Assembly: GCF_010499245.1 (NCBI RefSeq)
Contig: NZ_JAAGOW010000005.1
Span: 372,001 to 436,000 of the forward strand
Direction of reading: 5' to 3'
Length of the DNA stretch: 64,000 bases
Source: Variovorax sp. WS11
GTDB taxonomy: Bacteria; Pseudomonadota; Gammaproteobacteria; Burkholderiales; Burkholderiaceae_C
Part shown: positions 41,571-50,856 of the stretch, piece by piece
How positions within the stretch are numbered: the first letter of the stretch is position 1
How the letters are laid out: each line of letters starts with the position of its first letter
Notes under the pieces: model-generated
Database searches by the model: none
Told to the model about the DNA's origin: nothing
What the model saw: only the letters and a program-made list of their open reading frames with translations
Position numbers and translations under genes: made by a program

Positions 41571-42467
41571 TCAAACGCCTCGGTTGTTCGGATTTCTGTA
41601 GGTTTCCTTGATGGCACTCGGCATCGGAAGGTTGATGTTCGCTCCGGTCGGTGGCACGGGGCGGGTGAACCACTTCGCATACAGCTCATTGATCTCGCCG
41701 TTCTTCATGAGCGACGTGAGCGTGCCATCGACCATCGCCTTGAACTGCGGATCATCCTTGCGATACATGAACCCATAGGGCTCTTCTCGCAGACGCTCTT
41801 CAAGAATCCTGTACTCGCCCGGATTGTTCGTTCGGGCGATCAGGCCGGCGAGCTGCACGTCTTCCACGATCATGGCCGCTGCGCGGTCGGAGGAAAGGAG
41901 CAGGAACGCATCCGCCGTGTCCTTCCCCGAGATCTCGTTGATCTCCAGCTTCTCGTTCTTGCGGAAAGCCCGAAGCAGCTGGATCGATGTGCTCCCCGTG
42001 ACGGTGGCCACCGTCTTGCCTTCGAGCTGCGCCATGCTGTTGATGCCGGAGCTCTTCTTGACGGCGGCAGCCACGCTGGCCACGAAGTGCGCTGGCGCGA
42101 ACTCCACCTGCTGTGCCCGGGCGACGGTGTTCGTCGTCGTGCTGCACTCGAGGTCCACGGTGCCGTTCTGCACCAGTGAGATGCGGTTGGCCGGCGTGAC
42201 GATGGTGTAGTTCACCTTCAGGTTCGGCATGCCCAGCTTGGCCTTCACCGCGTCGACCACCTTCATGCAGAGATCGGCAGAGAAGCCAATCGGGGTGTCG
42301 TCCGAACTCAGCTTGTACGAGAACGGAAACGATGCGTCTCGTCCGCCGAGACTGATGACGCCTGTGTCCTTGATCTTCTGCAAGGTGTCTTTGGGCTGGG
42401 CGTGCGCCGCGCCCAATGCCTGCAGTCCCACGATGGCAGCGACGGTGATGGTCTCGAGAAGTTTCAT
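41571..42467 (-). CDS. Amino-acid ABC transporter substrate-binding protein (orphan)
   Basis: A 298-residue family 3 binding protein: signal peptide MKLLETITVAAIVGLQALGA ending AHAQ, then GVISLGGRDASFPFSY, PIGFSADLCMKVV, NGTVDLECSTTTNT and the closing AKWFTRPVPPTG. The same short motifs occur in the protein at 34342, so the two are paralogs of the GltI (glutamate/aspartate) group. No permease or ATPase is adjacent. ATG 42467 fits the signal peptide; the frame is open to 42686. The 273-bp gap to the next gene is a divergent promoter region without a clear operator. Confidence 0.9.
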   Translation of the reverse strand: MKLLETITVAAIVGLQALGAAHAQPKDTLQKIKDTGVISLGGRDASFPFSYKLSSDDTPIGFSADLCMKVVDAVKAKLGMPNLKVNYTIVTPANRISLVQNGTVDLECSTTTNTVARAQQVEFAPAHFVASVAAAVKKSSGINSMAQLEGKTVATVTGSTSIQLLRAFRKNEKLEINEISGKDTADAFLLLSSDRAAAMIVEDVQLAGLIARTNNPGEYRILEERLREEPYGFMYRKDDPQFKAMVDGTLTSLMKNGEINELYAKWFTRPVPPTGANINLPMPSAIKETYRNPNNRGV

Positions 42468-42740
42468 GACAGCTTTCAGAAGGGGGTTGACCTGCGGCGG
42501 GGCCAATGCCCTGCGGCCGACATTCTGAGATGTGATTGTGGAAGCCATGAAATAGTCATTGCTGATGGCTCCATCACGGATCGGCATCGTCATGCCGTCC
42601 TGGGGCACGGCGATCAGTCGATGCCGTAGCTCCGGTGAAGGCCCGGCCCGCGTATCCTTCCCAATTGTCCAGCGGCAAGGATTCACTCCGAGCCCTGCTC
42701 AGTTCGACGCCCCTTCTCTGCCGAAATCGGAGCTTCTTCA

Positions 42741-44447
42741 ATGCACATGAAGATCTTGAGCCTCTTCCCTGCGGTCGCCATCAGCCTGGCTCTCGCGGGT
42801 TGCAGCCACACACCGTCCGTCGAGCATTTTGGGGGCAGATGCTCGGCGCTTGCCGGCAAGTCGATCTCCACCTCCTCCATCGGCCTGCCCAGCGGCCCTG
42901 CCACCGTGCTTTCGGCGGTGCTCGTGACGGCAGCGCCGGAGTCCGTCACCGGCAACACGCTCACGCCGGCGATCCCGGAATACTGCAAGGTGCTGGGCAG
43001 CGTGGCCCCGCGCGATCCGAAGGCGCAGCCGATCAATTTCCAGCTCAACCTGCCGACCCGATGGAACGGCAAGGCCCTGCAGTACGGCGGCGGCGGGTTC
43101 AATGGCGTGCTGGTCAGCGGGCTCGCGCCCTTGCGGGATGCGGCGCCCGGCGATCCGCTGCCCATCACGCGCGGCTATGCCACTTTCGGCACCGACTCGG
43201 GCCACCAGGCGTCCACGTCCCCGGCGAGCGAGCCGGGCGCATTCGCGCTCAACGACGAGATGCTGGAGAACTTCGCCTACGCCTCGTACAAAAAGGTCAG
43301 GGACGTGGCGGTGGATCTCATGCGGGGGGTCTACGGCCAGGCGCCTCGCCAGCTCTACTACTTCGGCGGCTCCGAAGGCGGCCGCGAAGGCCTGACCATG
43401 GCCCAGCGCTTCCCGGCCGACTACGACGGCATCGTCAGCGTGGTGCCGGTGATCAACTGGACTGGCCTGTTCCACGCCTTCGTGCGCAACGAGGTGCCCC
43501 AGTTCGGCGATTGGCTGGACGCCGCGAAAACGCCGCTGATCGCGAAGGCCACGTCCGATGCCTGCGATGCCCTCGACGGGCTTGCCGATGGTGTCGTCAA
43601 CAACTACCTGGCGTGCCAGGGGCGCGTGAACCTGCAGCCGCTGCGCTGCCCAGGCGGCACCGATGCGGGAGCGCATTGCCTGTCGGATGCCGAGCTCTCG
43701 CTGATGCGCGGCATTCATTCGCCCTACACCTTCTCCTTCCCGCTGGCCAACGGCATCACCACCTACCCGCAGTGGCTCTACGGCCACGAGGACAGCCCGG
43801 ACGGCGCTGCAGCAATGAACCTGGTTCGATGGGTGAGCGGCAGCGCCGCGCCGACCGTGCCGCCGAACGCTTCGACCGCGGCCACGCAGTGGCTCTACGG
43901 CAGCAACTGGGTCCGCTACGCGATCACTCGCGACGCCAACTTCGACGTGCGCAGCTATCGCCCGGAGTCCTTCGCCACGCGGGTGCAACAGACCTCCGCG
44001 CTGATCGACTCCACGAATCCGGATCTGTCGGCCTTCTTCGCGCGCGGCGGCAAGCTGATCATTCGAGAGAACGCGGCCGACCGGGCCCAGAGCCCGTTGA
44101 TGGGCATCGAGTACTACAAGGCGATGGTGGCCCGGTTGGGCCAGGCGGCTGTGGACCGCTCGACTCGTCTGTACGTATCGCCGTCTTCCACGCACTCAGG
44201 CAATGCACGCTCGGTGACGGACAAGGGGGCGGTGCCGACGATGGCGGACTTGCTCGACCCGCTGGATCGCTGGGTCACCACCCAAACGCCGCCGGCCGAC
44301 GCGATCGTGCAGACGAGCAAAGCCGGCCTTCCGCCATTTGCCGCCCAGGGCTCCCGGCCCATGTGCCGCTATCCGGGGTATCCGCACTACATGGGCGGTG
44401 ACAAATCGCTGGCATCGAGCTATGCGTGTCGCGACTCGCAACCGTAG
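42741..44447 (+). CDS. Tannase/feruloyl esterase family lipoprotein
   Basis: A 568-residue exported alpha/beta hydrolase. The N-terminus has a lipobox LALAGC (Cys21), so it is probably a lipoprotein. Family landmarks are FQLNLPTRWNGKALQYGGGGFNG (taken as short pieces), YATFGTDSGH and the nucleophile in FGGSEGGREG (Ser211); the candidate His is His485 in SSTHSG. In most tannase-family enzymes Cys residues precede the Ser and follow the His and form a disulfide (CS-D-HC); here both are replaced (Gly and Ser). It probably cleaves aromatic esters. GGAG lies upstream of ATG 42741. Confidence 0.85.
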   Translation: MHMKILSLFPAVAISLALAGCSHTPSVEHFGGRCSALAGKSISTSSIGLPSGPATVLSAVLVTAAPESVTGNTLTPAIPEYCKVLGSVAPRDPKAQPINFQLNLPTRWNGKALQYGGGGFNGVLVSGLAPLRDAAPGDPLPITRGYATFGTDSGHQASTSPASEPGAFALNDEMLENFAYASYKKVRDVAVDLMRGVYGQAPRQLYYFGGSEGGREGLTMAQRFPADYDGIVSVVPVINWTGLFHAFVRNEVPQFGDWLDAAKTPLIAKATSDACDALDGLADGVVNNYLACQGRVNLQPLRCPGGTDAGAHCLSDAELSLMRGIHSPYTFSFPLANGITTYPQWLYGHEDSPDGAAAMNLVRWVSGSAAPTVPPNASTAATQWLYGSNWVRYAITRDANFDVRSYRPESFATRVQQTSALIDSTNPDLSAFFARGGKLIIRENAADRAQSPLMGIEYYKAMVARLGQAAVDRSTRLYVSPSSTHSGNARSVTDKGAVPTMADLLDPLDRWVTTQTPPADAIVQTSKAGLPPFAAQGSRPMCRYPGYPHYMGGDKSLASSYACRDSQP

Positions 44448-44482
44448 GCGGGGAGTTCATTGAGCAATGCATCTCCACTGGC

Positions 44483-45412
44483 TTACGCCTTTGCAGCAGC
44501 CGCCTGCTGCGTGAAAGAAAGCGTCAGGAAATCGACAAAGGCCCGGACCCGCGCCGCCAGCTGGTGGCGCTGCGGATACACCGCGTAGATGTCGGCGTCC
44601 GGCGTGTAGTACTGCGGCAGCACCTGCACCAGCCGGCCGTTGCCGAGGTAGCGCTCGATGTCCCACTCGGCCCGCATCAGGACGCCGTGCCCTTCGAGCG
44701 CCCAGTTGACCGCGATCTCGCCGTCGTTGGTGGTGAGGTTTCCTCGCGTCTTGACGGCTTCGGTGCTGACGTTGCGGCCCCTGCCGCTCGCCAGGCGCCA
44801 TACGCCGTAGGCTTCCTCGCCCTGGCGGATGCCGATGCAGTTGTGCTTCGTCAGATCGTTCGGCACCTTCGGGATGCCGTGCTTCGCGAGATAGGCCGGC
44901 GCCGCGCACAGCAGGCGGCGATTGGCCGCGATGCGCCTGGCGATCACCCGGCTGTCCGGCGGTGCGCCGAAGCGCACGCAGACATCGAAGAGGTCCTCGG
45001 TCGGCGGCGGCGGGTTGACCGACAGCTGCAATTGGACCTCGACTTCCCGGTACTTGCGGACAAACTTCGAGATCAGCGGCGCCACGTGGCTGCGCCCGAA
45101 GCCCAGCGTGGCGTTGACGCGCAGGAGGCCCTTGGGAATCGCCTTGGAAACGCCGAGAAGCTCCTCCATCCCGTCGATCTCGCCGAGGATCCGGCGCGCG
45201 TGCTCGAGGTAGAGCTCGCCCTCGGGCGTCAGGCTCATGCGCCGCGTCGACCGGTTCACCAGCAACACCCCGATCCGCGATTCCATCAGCGCCAGGTGCT
45301 TGCTCACCGCGGGCGTGGTGACGCCGAGCTCACGCGCCGCAGCGCTCAGGCTTGCGGCGCTCGCCAGGGTGGAAAAGAAGCCAAGGTCCGCGGGCACGAT
45401 GGCAGAAGTCAT
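44483..45412 (-). CDS. LysR-family regulator of the tartrate operon
   Basis: A 309-residue LTTR: HTH at FSTLASAASLSAAARELGVTTPAVSKHLALME and a CrgA-like effector domain (LLRVNATLGFGRSHVAPL). It is divergent from the tartrate dehydrogenase gene; an operator GAATCC-N11-GGATTC starts 16 bp before its ATG and recurs before the Bug gene at 52233, so it likely controls both and itself. The name TtuA-like is suggested by context only. Confidence 0.92.
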   Translation of the reverse strand: MTSAIVPADLGFFSTLASAASLSAAARELGVTTPAVSKHLALMESRIGVLLVNRSTRRMSLTPEGELYLEHARRILGEIDGMEELLGVSKAIPKGLLRVNATLGFGRSHVAPLISKFVRKYREVEVQLQLSVNPPPPTEDLFDVCVRFGAPPDSRVIARRIAANRRLLCAAPAYLAKHGIPKVPNDLTKHNCIGIRQGEEAYGVWRLASGRGRNVSTEAVKTRGNLTTNDGEIAVNWALEGHGVLMRAEWDIERYLGNGRLVQVLPQYYTPDADIYAVYPQRHQLAARVRAFVDFLTLSFTQQAAAAKA

Positions 45413-45427
45413 GGCAGCTCCAGTGTT

Positions 45428-45450
45428 GAATCCAGGTTAACAATGGATTC
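45428..45450. promoter_or_regulatory. LysR operator of the tartrate operon, copy 1
   Basis: GAATCC-N11-GGATTC, a textbook LysR inverted repeat, lies inside TTGAATCCAGGTTAACA...TTCACT. From its first base to a TACAGT -10 box (45485-45490) is 57 bp; the copy at 52145 has exactly the same spacing to the same box. Confidence 0.75.
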
Positions 45451-45528
45451 ACTCTAGCGCCGAGCTGGTGGTCCGTCGAGTCCCTACAGTAGCGAGACCT
45501 TCTACCCACCACCCACGGAGACAAACCC

Positions 45529-46617
45529 ATGAAGACGTACAAGATCGCCACCATCCCCGGAGACGGCATCGGCAAGGAAGTCGTGCCCGCAGGCCAGGAA
45601 GTCCTGGAGGCGCTGGCCTCGGCCGGCAGCAGTTTCAATTTCGAGTTCGAGAACTTCGACTGGGGCGGCGACTACTTCCGCGAGCACGGCGTGATGATGC
45701 CGGAGGACGGCCTGGACGCCATCCGCGACAAGGACGCGATCCTGTTCGGCTCCGCCGGCGACCCGCACATCCCCGACCACATCACACTCTGGGGCCTGCG
45801 CCTGAAGATCTGCCAAGGCTTCGACCAGTACGCCAACGTGCGCCCGACGCGCATCCTGCCCGGCATCGACGGCCCGCTCAAGCGCTGCGGCCCGGACGAT
45901 CTGAACTGGGTCATCGTTCGCGAGAACTCCGAAGGCGAGTACTCCGGCGTCGGCGGCCGCGTGCACCAGGGCCACCCGATCGAGGCCGCGACCGACGTGT
46001 CGATGATGACCCGCGCCGGCGTGGAGCGCATCATGCGCTTCGCCTTCAAGCTGGCCCAGTCGCGTCCCCGCAAGCAGCTCACGGTCATCACCAAGAGCAA
46101 CGCCCAGCGCCATGCGATGGTCATGTGGGACGAGATCGCCGTGCAGATCTCCAAGGAGTTCCCCGACGTCAAGTGGGACAAGGAGCTCGTCGATGCATCG
46201 ACGGCCCGGATGATCAACAACCCGGCATCGCTCGACACCATCGTCGCGACCAACCTGCACGCCGACATCCTGAGCGACCTCGCCGCCGCGCTGGCCGGCA
46301 GCCTGGGCATCGCGCCCACCGGCAACATCGATCCGGAGCACCGCTATCCGTCGATGTTCGAGCCCATCCACGGCTCGGCCTTCGACATCATGGGCAAGGG
46401 CCTGGCGAATCCGGTGGGCACCTTCTGGTCGGTGGTGATGCTGCTGGAGCACCTCGGCGAGACCGAGGCCGCCCAGCGCGTGATGCAGGCCATCGAGAAA
46501 GTGACCGCCGACAAGTCGCTGCACACCCGCGACCTGGGCGGGAAGGCCACCACGGCGGAAGTCACCCGGGCCATGTGCAGTCTGGTGGCCGGCAGCTCGC
46601 AGCGCAAGGCTGCCTGA
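45529..46617 (+). CDS. ttuC: Tartrate dehydrogenase/decarboxylase
   Basis: A 362-residue member of the isocitrate/isopropylmalate dehydrogenase family, tartrate dehydrogenase branch: ATIPGDGIGKEVV at the N-terminus, NVRPTRILPG, VIVRENSEGEYSGVGGR, and the metal-binding DASTARMINNPASLDTIVATNL followed by HADILSDLAAALAGSLG. It oxidises tartrate and, for meso- or L-forms, also decarboxylates to D-glycerate. The glycerate kinase, enolase and pyruvate kinase downstream fit that product. GGAGACAAA precedes ATG 45529. Confidence 0.92.
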   Translation: MKTYKIATIPGDGIGKEVVPAGQEVLEALASAGSSFNFEFENFDWGGDYFREHGVMMPEDGLDAIRDKDAILFGSAGDPHIPDHITLWGLRLKICQGFDQYANVRPTRILPGIDGPLKRCGPDDLNWVIVRENSEGEYSGVGGRVHQGHPIEAATDVSMMTRAGVERIMRFAFKLAQSRPRKQLTVITKSNAQRHAMVMWDEIAVQISKEFPDVKWDKELVDASTARMINNPASLDTIVATNLHADILSDLAAALAGSLGIAPTGNIDPEHRYPSMFEPIHGSAFDIMGKGLANPVGTFWSVVMLLEHLGETEAAQRVMQAIEKVTADKSLHTRDLGGKATTAEVTRAMCSLVAGSSQRKAA

Positions 46618-46625
46618 CGCCGCCT

Positions 46626-46648
46626 GACCCCGGGCCGGCCCCGGGGTC
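46626..46648. other. Strong intercistronic hairpin between ttuC and dctA
   Basis: GACCCCGGG and CCCGGGGTC, perfect 9-bp arms around CCGGC, start 8 bp after the ttuC stop. There is no following T-run, so it is more likely an mRNA-stabilising or partial attenuating stem than a full terminator. The rest of the 136-bp gap to dctA shows nothing clear. Confidence 0.55.
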
Positions 46649-46753
46649 TGCTCGCCATTCCCGAGGGCCGGCGCAGCGCGCCGTTCCCCGTCTCGAAAGC
46701 AGCCGCCAAGTGCTGCCGGGGCCCGCTCGTGCCTACCCGATACCTGGAGACAA

Positions 46754-48103
46754 ATGATGCGCCGCTTCTTCGGCAAGCTGTACGTCCAAGTGCTGATCGG
46801 CGTCTTCGCCGGCGTGGCCCTTGGCTTCTTCGCCCCCCACATCGCCAGCGACTTCAAGCCCCTGGGCGACATCTTCATCAAGCTGATCAAGATGGTCTTC
46901 GCCCCGATCATCTTCGCCACGGTGGTGCTCGGCATCGCACGCATGGAGAACATGAAGGAGCTCGGCCGCGTCGGCGTCCGCGCGCTGATCTACTTCGAGG
47001 TGCTGTCCACCTTCGCCCTGGCGCTGGGCCTGGTCGTCGTCAACGTCGTCGGGCCGGGCAACGGCATGAACATCGACGCCACGCAGCTCGACACGAAGTC
47101 CATCGCGAGCTATACGGCCTCCGCCGCGAAACCCGAGGGCTTCGTCGACTTCATGCTGCACCTGGTGCCCACGAGCATCGTCGATGCGCTGGCCAAGAAC
47201 GACATCCTGCAGATCCTGGTCTTCGCCACGATGTTCGGCGTGGCGCTGTCGCACATCGGGCCGCGTGCCAAGCCGGTGGTGGACTTCCTCGACTCGTTCA
47301 CCCACGGCGTGTTCTCCGTCGTCGGGATGGTCATGCGGCTTGCGCCGCTGGCGGCCTTCGGCGCGATGGCCTTCACCGTGGGGAAGTACGGCCTGGGGTC
47401 GATCGTGTCGCTCGGCAAGCTGATGGGCACGATGTACATCACCTGCTTCCTGTTCGTCGCGCTGGTGCTCGGCGGGATCGCACGGCTCTCCGGCTTCAGC
47501 CTGTGGAAGTTCCTCAAGTACATCAAGGACGAGCTCTTCACGGTGCTCGGCACCAGTTCCTCCGAATCGGTCGTGCCGCAGCTCATGCGCAAGCTCGAGC
47601 ATGCCGGCGTCTCCAAGCCGGTGGTCGGCCTCGTCGTGCCCTCCGGCCTGACCTTCAATCCGGACGGCCAGTGCATCTACTACACGATGGCGGCGATCTT
47701 CATCGCCCAGGCCACCAACACGCCGCTGACCCTGACCGACCAGCTGGTGGTGCTGGGCGTGCTGCTGCTCACCTCCAAGGGCTCGGCGGGCGTGACCGGT
47801 TCCGGCTTCATCACGCTGGCGGCGACGCTCGCCTCGATGGGGAAGATCCCGGTCGCCGGCATGGTGCTGCTGCTGGGCGTGGACCGCTTCATGTCGGAGG
47901 CGCGCGCCATCACCAACACGATCGGCAATGCGGTCGGCACCGTCGCCATCGCGCGCTGGGTGGGCTCGGTCGATCGGCAGCGCCTGGCGCAGGTGCTCGA
48001 CGGCAAGACGGACCCTGAGGACCTGGATGAGCTGTACGAAGGCGACGACGAGGCCAAGGTCACGCCGATCCGCGTCTCGCAGAACACGCAGGCAACGGCT
48101 TGA
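46754..48103 (+). CDS. dctA: C4-dicarboxylate:cation symporter
   Basis: A 449-residue member of the DAACS family, standard DctA length. Several membrane helices, the re-entrant serine-rich loop LGTSSSESVVPQL, the substrate-binding PSGLTFNPDGQCIYYT and TSKGSAGVTGSGFI are present. It imports succinate, fumarate, malate and probably tartrate with protons or sodium. Position between tartrate dehydrogenase and glycerate kinase indicates tartrate uptake. GGAGACAA precedes ATG 46754. Confidence 0.95.
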   Translation: MMRRFFGKLYVQVLIGVFAGVALGFFAPHIASDFKPLGDIFIKLIKMVFAPIIFATVVLGIARMENMKELGRVGVRALIYFEVLSTFALALGLVVVNVVGPGNGMNIDATQLDTKSIASYTASAAKPEGFVDFMLHLVPTSIVDALAKNDILQILVFATMFGVALSHIGPRAKPVVDFLDSFTHGVFSVVGMVMRLAPLAAFGAMAFTVGKYGLGSIVSLGKLMGTMYITCFLFVALVLGGIARLSGFSLWKFLKYIKDELFTVLGTSSSESVVPQLMRKLEHAGVSKPVVGLVVPSGLTFNPDGQCIYYTMAAIFIAQATNTPLTLTDQLVVLGVLLLTSKGSAGVTGSGFITLAATLASMGKIPVAGMVLLLGVDRFMSEARAITNTIGNAVGTVAIARWVGSVDRQRLAQVLDGKTDPEDLDELYEGDDEAKVTPIRVSQNTQATA

Positions 48104-48123
48104 TCCGGCTGGCAGGCACCGTC

Positions 48124-49428
48124 ATGAAAACCCCCGATCCACGCACCCTGCTTCGCGCCATGTTCGACGCAGCGATCGCCGCGGCCCAGCCCGCGCTGTG
48201 CGTGCCTCGCCACCTGCCGCAGCCGCCGAACGGCCGGCTCGTCGTGGTCGGCGCGGGCAAGGCATCGGCGGCCATGGCCCGCGCGGTGGAAGCGCATTGG
48301 CCAGGGGCCCTGTCGGGCCTGGTGGTGACGCGCTACGGCTATGCCGTGCCCTGCGAGCGCATCGAGATCGTCGAGGCCGCGCACCCGGTCCCCGATGCAG
48401 CCGGCGAGGCGGCTGCGCGGCGGATGCTGGCACTGGTGCAGGGACTGACGCCGGACGACCTGGTGCTGTGCCTGATTTCCGGCGGCGGCTCCTCCCTGCT
48501 GACCCTCCCGCCGCCCGGGCTCGGCCTTGCCGACAAGCAGGCGCTCAACCGCGCGCTGCTCGCCAGCGGGGCGAGCATCGGCGAGATGAACTGCGTGCGG
48601 CGGCACCTGTCGCTCATCAAGGGCGGGCGGCTGGCCGCGGCATGCAAGCCCGCGCGGGTCCTCAACCTGCTGTTGTCAGACGTTCCGGGCGACGACCCCA
48701 TCGACATCGCTTCGGGCCCGACCGTGCCGGACCCGAGCACCTGTGCCGATGCGCTGGACATCCTGCGCCGCTACGGCATCGAGCTACCGACGCAGGCACG
48801 GGCATGGCTCGAGAGCGGCGAAGGCGAATCGCTGAAGGCCGGCGATCCCCGCCTGCCCGAGATCGACACCCGCTTCATCGCGACACCGCAGATGGCGCTC
48901 GAAGCGGCAGCGGCGGTGGCACGGGATGCCGGGTTGAAGCCCTGCATCCTCGGCGACGCCATCGAGGGCGAGGCCCGCGACGTGGCCAAGACCCTGGCCG
49001 GCATCGCGCTGCAGGTGGCGCGGCGTGGCCAGCCGGTGCCGCCGCCCTGCGTGCTGCTCTCCGGCGGCGAGACCACGGTGACCTTGCGCGGCAAGGGGCG
49101 CGGCGGCCGCAATGTCGAGTTTCTGCTCTCGCTCGGCATCGCGCTGGATGGGGAGCCGGGCATTCATGCGCTGGCCGGCGATACCGACGGCGTCGACGGC
49201 CAGGAAGAGATCGCGGGCGCGCTCTTGGCCCCCGACACGCTGGCGCGCGCCTGGGCGCAAGGCCTCCAGCCCCGGGCGCGGCTCGACGACAACGACGGCC
49301 ACGGCTTCTTCGAGGCGCTCGGCGACTCGGTCGTGACCGGCCCGACCTTGACCAATGTGAACGACTTTCGCGCGATCGTGATCACGGCCGACCCCGGCGG
49401 TGCCGATGGTGCAACCCAGAGGAACTGA
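48124..49428 (+). CDS. ttuD: Glycerate 2-kinase (MOFRL family)
   Basis: A 434-residue protein of the glycerate kinase/hydroxypyruvate reductase family: N-terminal DUF4147 part (LVVVGAGKASAAMARAVE, LISGGGSSLLTLPP, NCVRRHLSLIKGGRLA, LLLSDVPGDDPIDIASGPT) and the C-terminal MOFRL domain (LSGGETTVTLRGKGRGGRN in pieces, LAGDTDGVDG). Although named hydroxypyruvate reductase in old ttu annotations, the family phosphorylates D-glycerate to 2-phosphoglycerate, which the next genes convert to pyruvate. ATG 48124 is chosen over TTG 48100. Confidence 0.92.
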   Translation: MKTPDPRTLLRAMFDAAIAAAQPALCVPRHLPQPPNGRLVVVGAGKASAAMARAVEAHWPGALSGLVVTRYGYAVPCERIEIVEAAHPVPDAAGEAAARRMLALVQGLTPDDLVLCLISGGGSSLLTLPPPGLGLADKQALNRALLASGASIGEMNCVRRHLSLIKGGRLAAACKPARVLNLLLSDVPGDDPIDIASGPTVPDPSTCADALDILRRYGIELPTQARAWLESGEGESLKAGDPRLPEIDTRFIATPQMALEAAAAVARDAGLKPCILGDAIEGEARDVAKTLAGIALQVARRGQPVPPPCVLLSGGETTVTLRGKGRGGRNVEFLLSLGIALDGEPGIHALAGDTDGVDGQEEIAGALLAPDTLARAWAQGLQPRARLDDNDGHGFFEALGDSVVTGPTLTNVNDFRAIVITADPGGADGATQRN

Positions 49429-49429
49429 C

Positions 49430-50845
49430 ATGCGAAGAAACAAGCACGCGAAGATCGTGGCGACCCTCGGGCCGGCCAGCGACGAGCGCAAGACAATCCA
49501 GGCCCTGTTCGATGCGGGTGCCGACGTGTTCCGGTTGAACTTCAGCCACGGCACGCACGAAGACCACAAGCGCCGCCTGGACCTGATCCGCGAAGTCGAG
49601 CGCGACAGCGGCCGGCCGATCGGCGTGTTGCTGGACCTGCAAGGGCCCAAGCTGCGCATCGGCACCTTTCCCGATGGGCCCGTGGTCCTGATCGAGGGCA
49701 AGTCCTTCCGCCTCGACCTCGACGCCAAGACGCCCGGCAGCGCGGCGCGCGTGGCGCTGCCGCACCCCGAGATCTTCGCAGCGCTGGAGACCGGCACGGA
49801 GCTGCTGCTGGACGACGGCCGCCTTCGCTTGCGCGTCGAGACCTTCGGCGCGGACTTCGCGGAGACCCGCGTTGTCAACGGCGGCACCCTTTCCGACCGC
49901 AAGGGCGTGAACGTGCCCGGCGTCGTGCTGCCGCTTTCGGCGATGACCGCGAAGGACCGCGCCGACCTCGACTACGGGCTGCGCCTCGGCATCGACTGGG
50001 TGGCGCTGTCCTTCGTCCAGCGCGCGGAGGACATCACTGAGGCCCGCGCCATCATCGGCGAGCGCGCCGGGATCGTGGCCAAGCTCGAGAAGCCGGCCGC
50101 CATCGCCTCGCTCGATGCGATCGTGGCCGAAACGGACGCCGTCATGGTGGCCCGCGGCGACCTCGGCGTCGAGATGCCGGCCGAGCAGGTGCCTTCGATC
50201 CAGAAGCGGATCATTCGCGCCTGCCGCCGAGCCGGCAAGCCGGTGATCGTCGCCACCCAGATGCTCGAATCGATGGTCACGGCGCCGGTGCCCACGCGGG
50301 CCGAAGCCTCCGACGTCGCCACCGCGATCTACGAGGGGGCTGACGCCGTCATGCTGTCGGCGGAATCGGCCAGCGGGCGCTACCCCGTCGAGGCCGTGAA
50401 GATGATGAGCAGCATCGTCGCGCACACCGAGAGCGATCCGAACTACCGCAGCGCCATCGATGCCTCGCGCGCCGAGCCCCTGGCCCGCACTGCCGATGCC
50501 ATCGGCTCGGCCATGCGCGACATCACCGGCCTGCTCGACGCGGCGGCGACCGTCGCCTACACCAGCTCGGGCTACTCGGCGCTGCGCATGGCGCGCGAGC
50601 GGCCGCGGGCTCCCATCATCGGCATGACGCCGCGGCTGGCCACGGCACGCCGCCTGGCACTCGCGTGGGGCGTCCACGCCGTGCTCTGCCACGAAGTGGT
50701 GGATGTGCCCGAGATGAGCGACCTCGCATGCCGCACTGCCCTCAAGGAAGGCTTCGGCACGCCGGGCCAGACGCTCGTGATCTCGGCCGGCATGCCCTTC
50801 GGCACCTCCGGCACCACCAACCTGCTGCGCATCGCGCAGATCTGA
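49430..50845 (+). CDS. ttuE: Pyruvate kinase
   Basis: A 471-residue pyruvate kinase: KHAKIVATLGPAS, FRLNFSHGTHEDH, DLQGPKLRIG, VALSFVQRAED, the catalytic Lys region GIVAKLEKPAAI and MVARGDLGVEMP, VATQMLESM. It makes pyruvate and ATP from phosphoenolpyruvate. Tartrate (ttu) loci of Agrobacterium vitis also carry a pyruvate kinase called TtuE. AGAGGA lies 7 bases before ATG 49430; the start follows the glycerate kinase stop directly. Confidence 0.95.
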   Translation: MRRNKHAKIVATLGPASDERKTIQALFDAGADVFRLNFSHGTHEDHKRRLDLIREVERDSGRPIGVLLDLQGPKLRIGTFPDGPVVLIEGKSFRLDLDAKTPGSAARVALPHPEIFAALETGTELLLDDGRLRLRVETFGADFAETRVVNGGTLSDRKGVNVPGVVLPLSAMTAKDRADLDYGLRLGIDWVALSFVQRAEDITEARAIIGERAGIVAKLEKPAAIASLDAIVAETDAVMVARGDLGVEMPAEQVPSIQKRIIRACRRAGKPVIVATQMLESMVTAPVPTRAEASDVATAIYEGADAVMLSAESASGRYPVEAVKMMSSIVAHTESDPNYRSAIDASRAEPLARTADAIGSAMRDITGLLDAAATVAYTSSGYSALRMARERPRAPIIGMTPRLATARRLALAWGVHAVLCHEVVDVPEMSDLACRTALKEGFGTPGQTLVISAGMPFGTSGTTNLLRIAQI

Positions 50846-50856
50846 AGGGACAAGAC

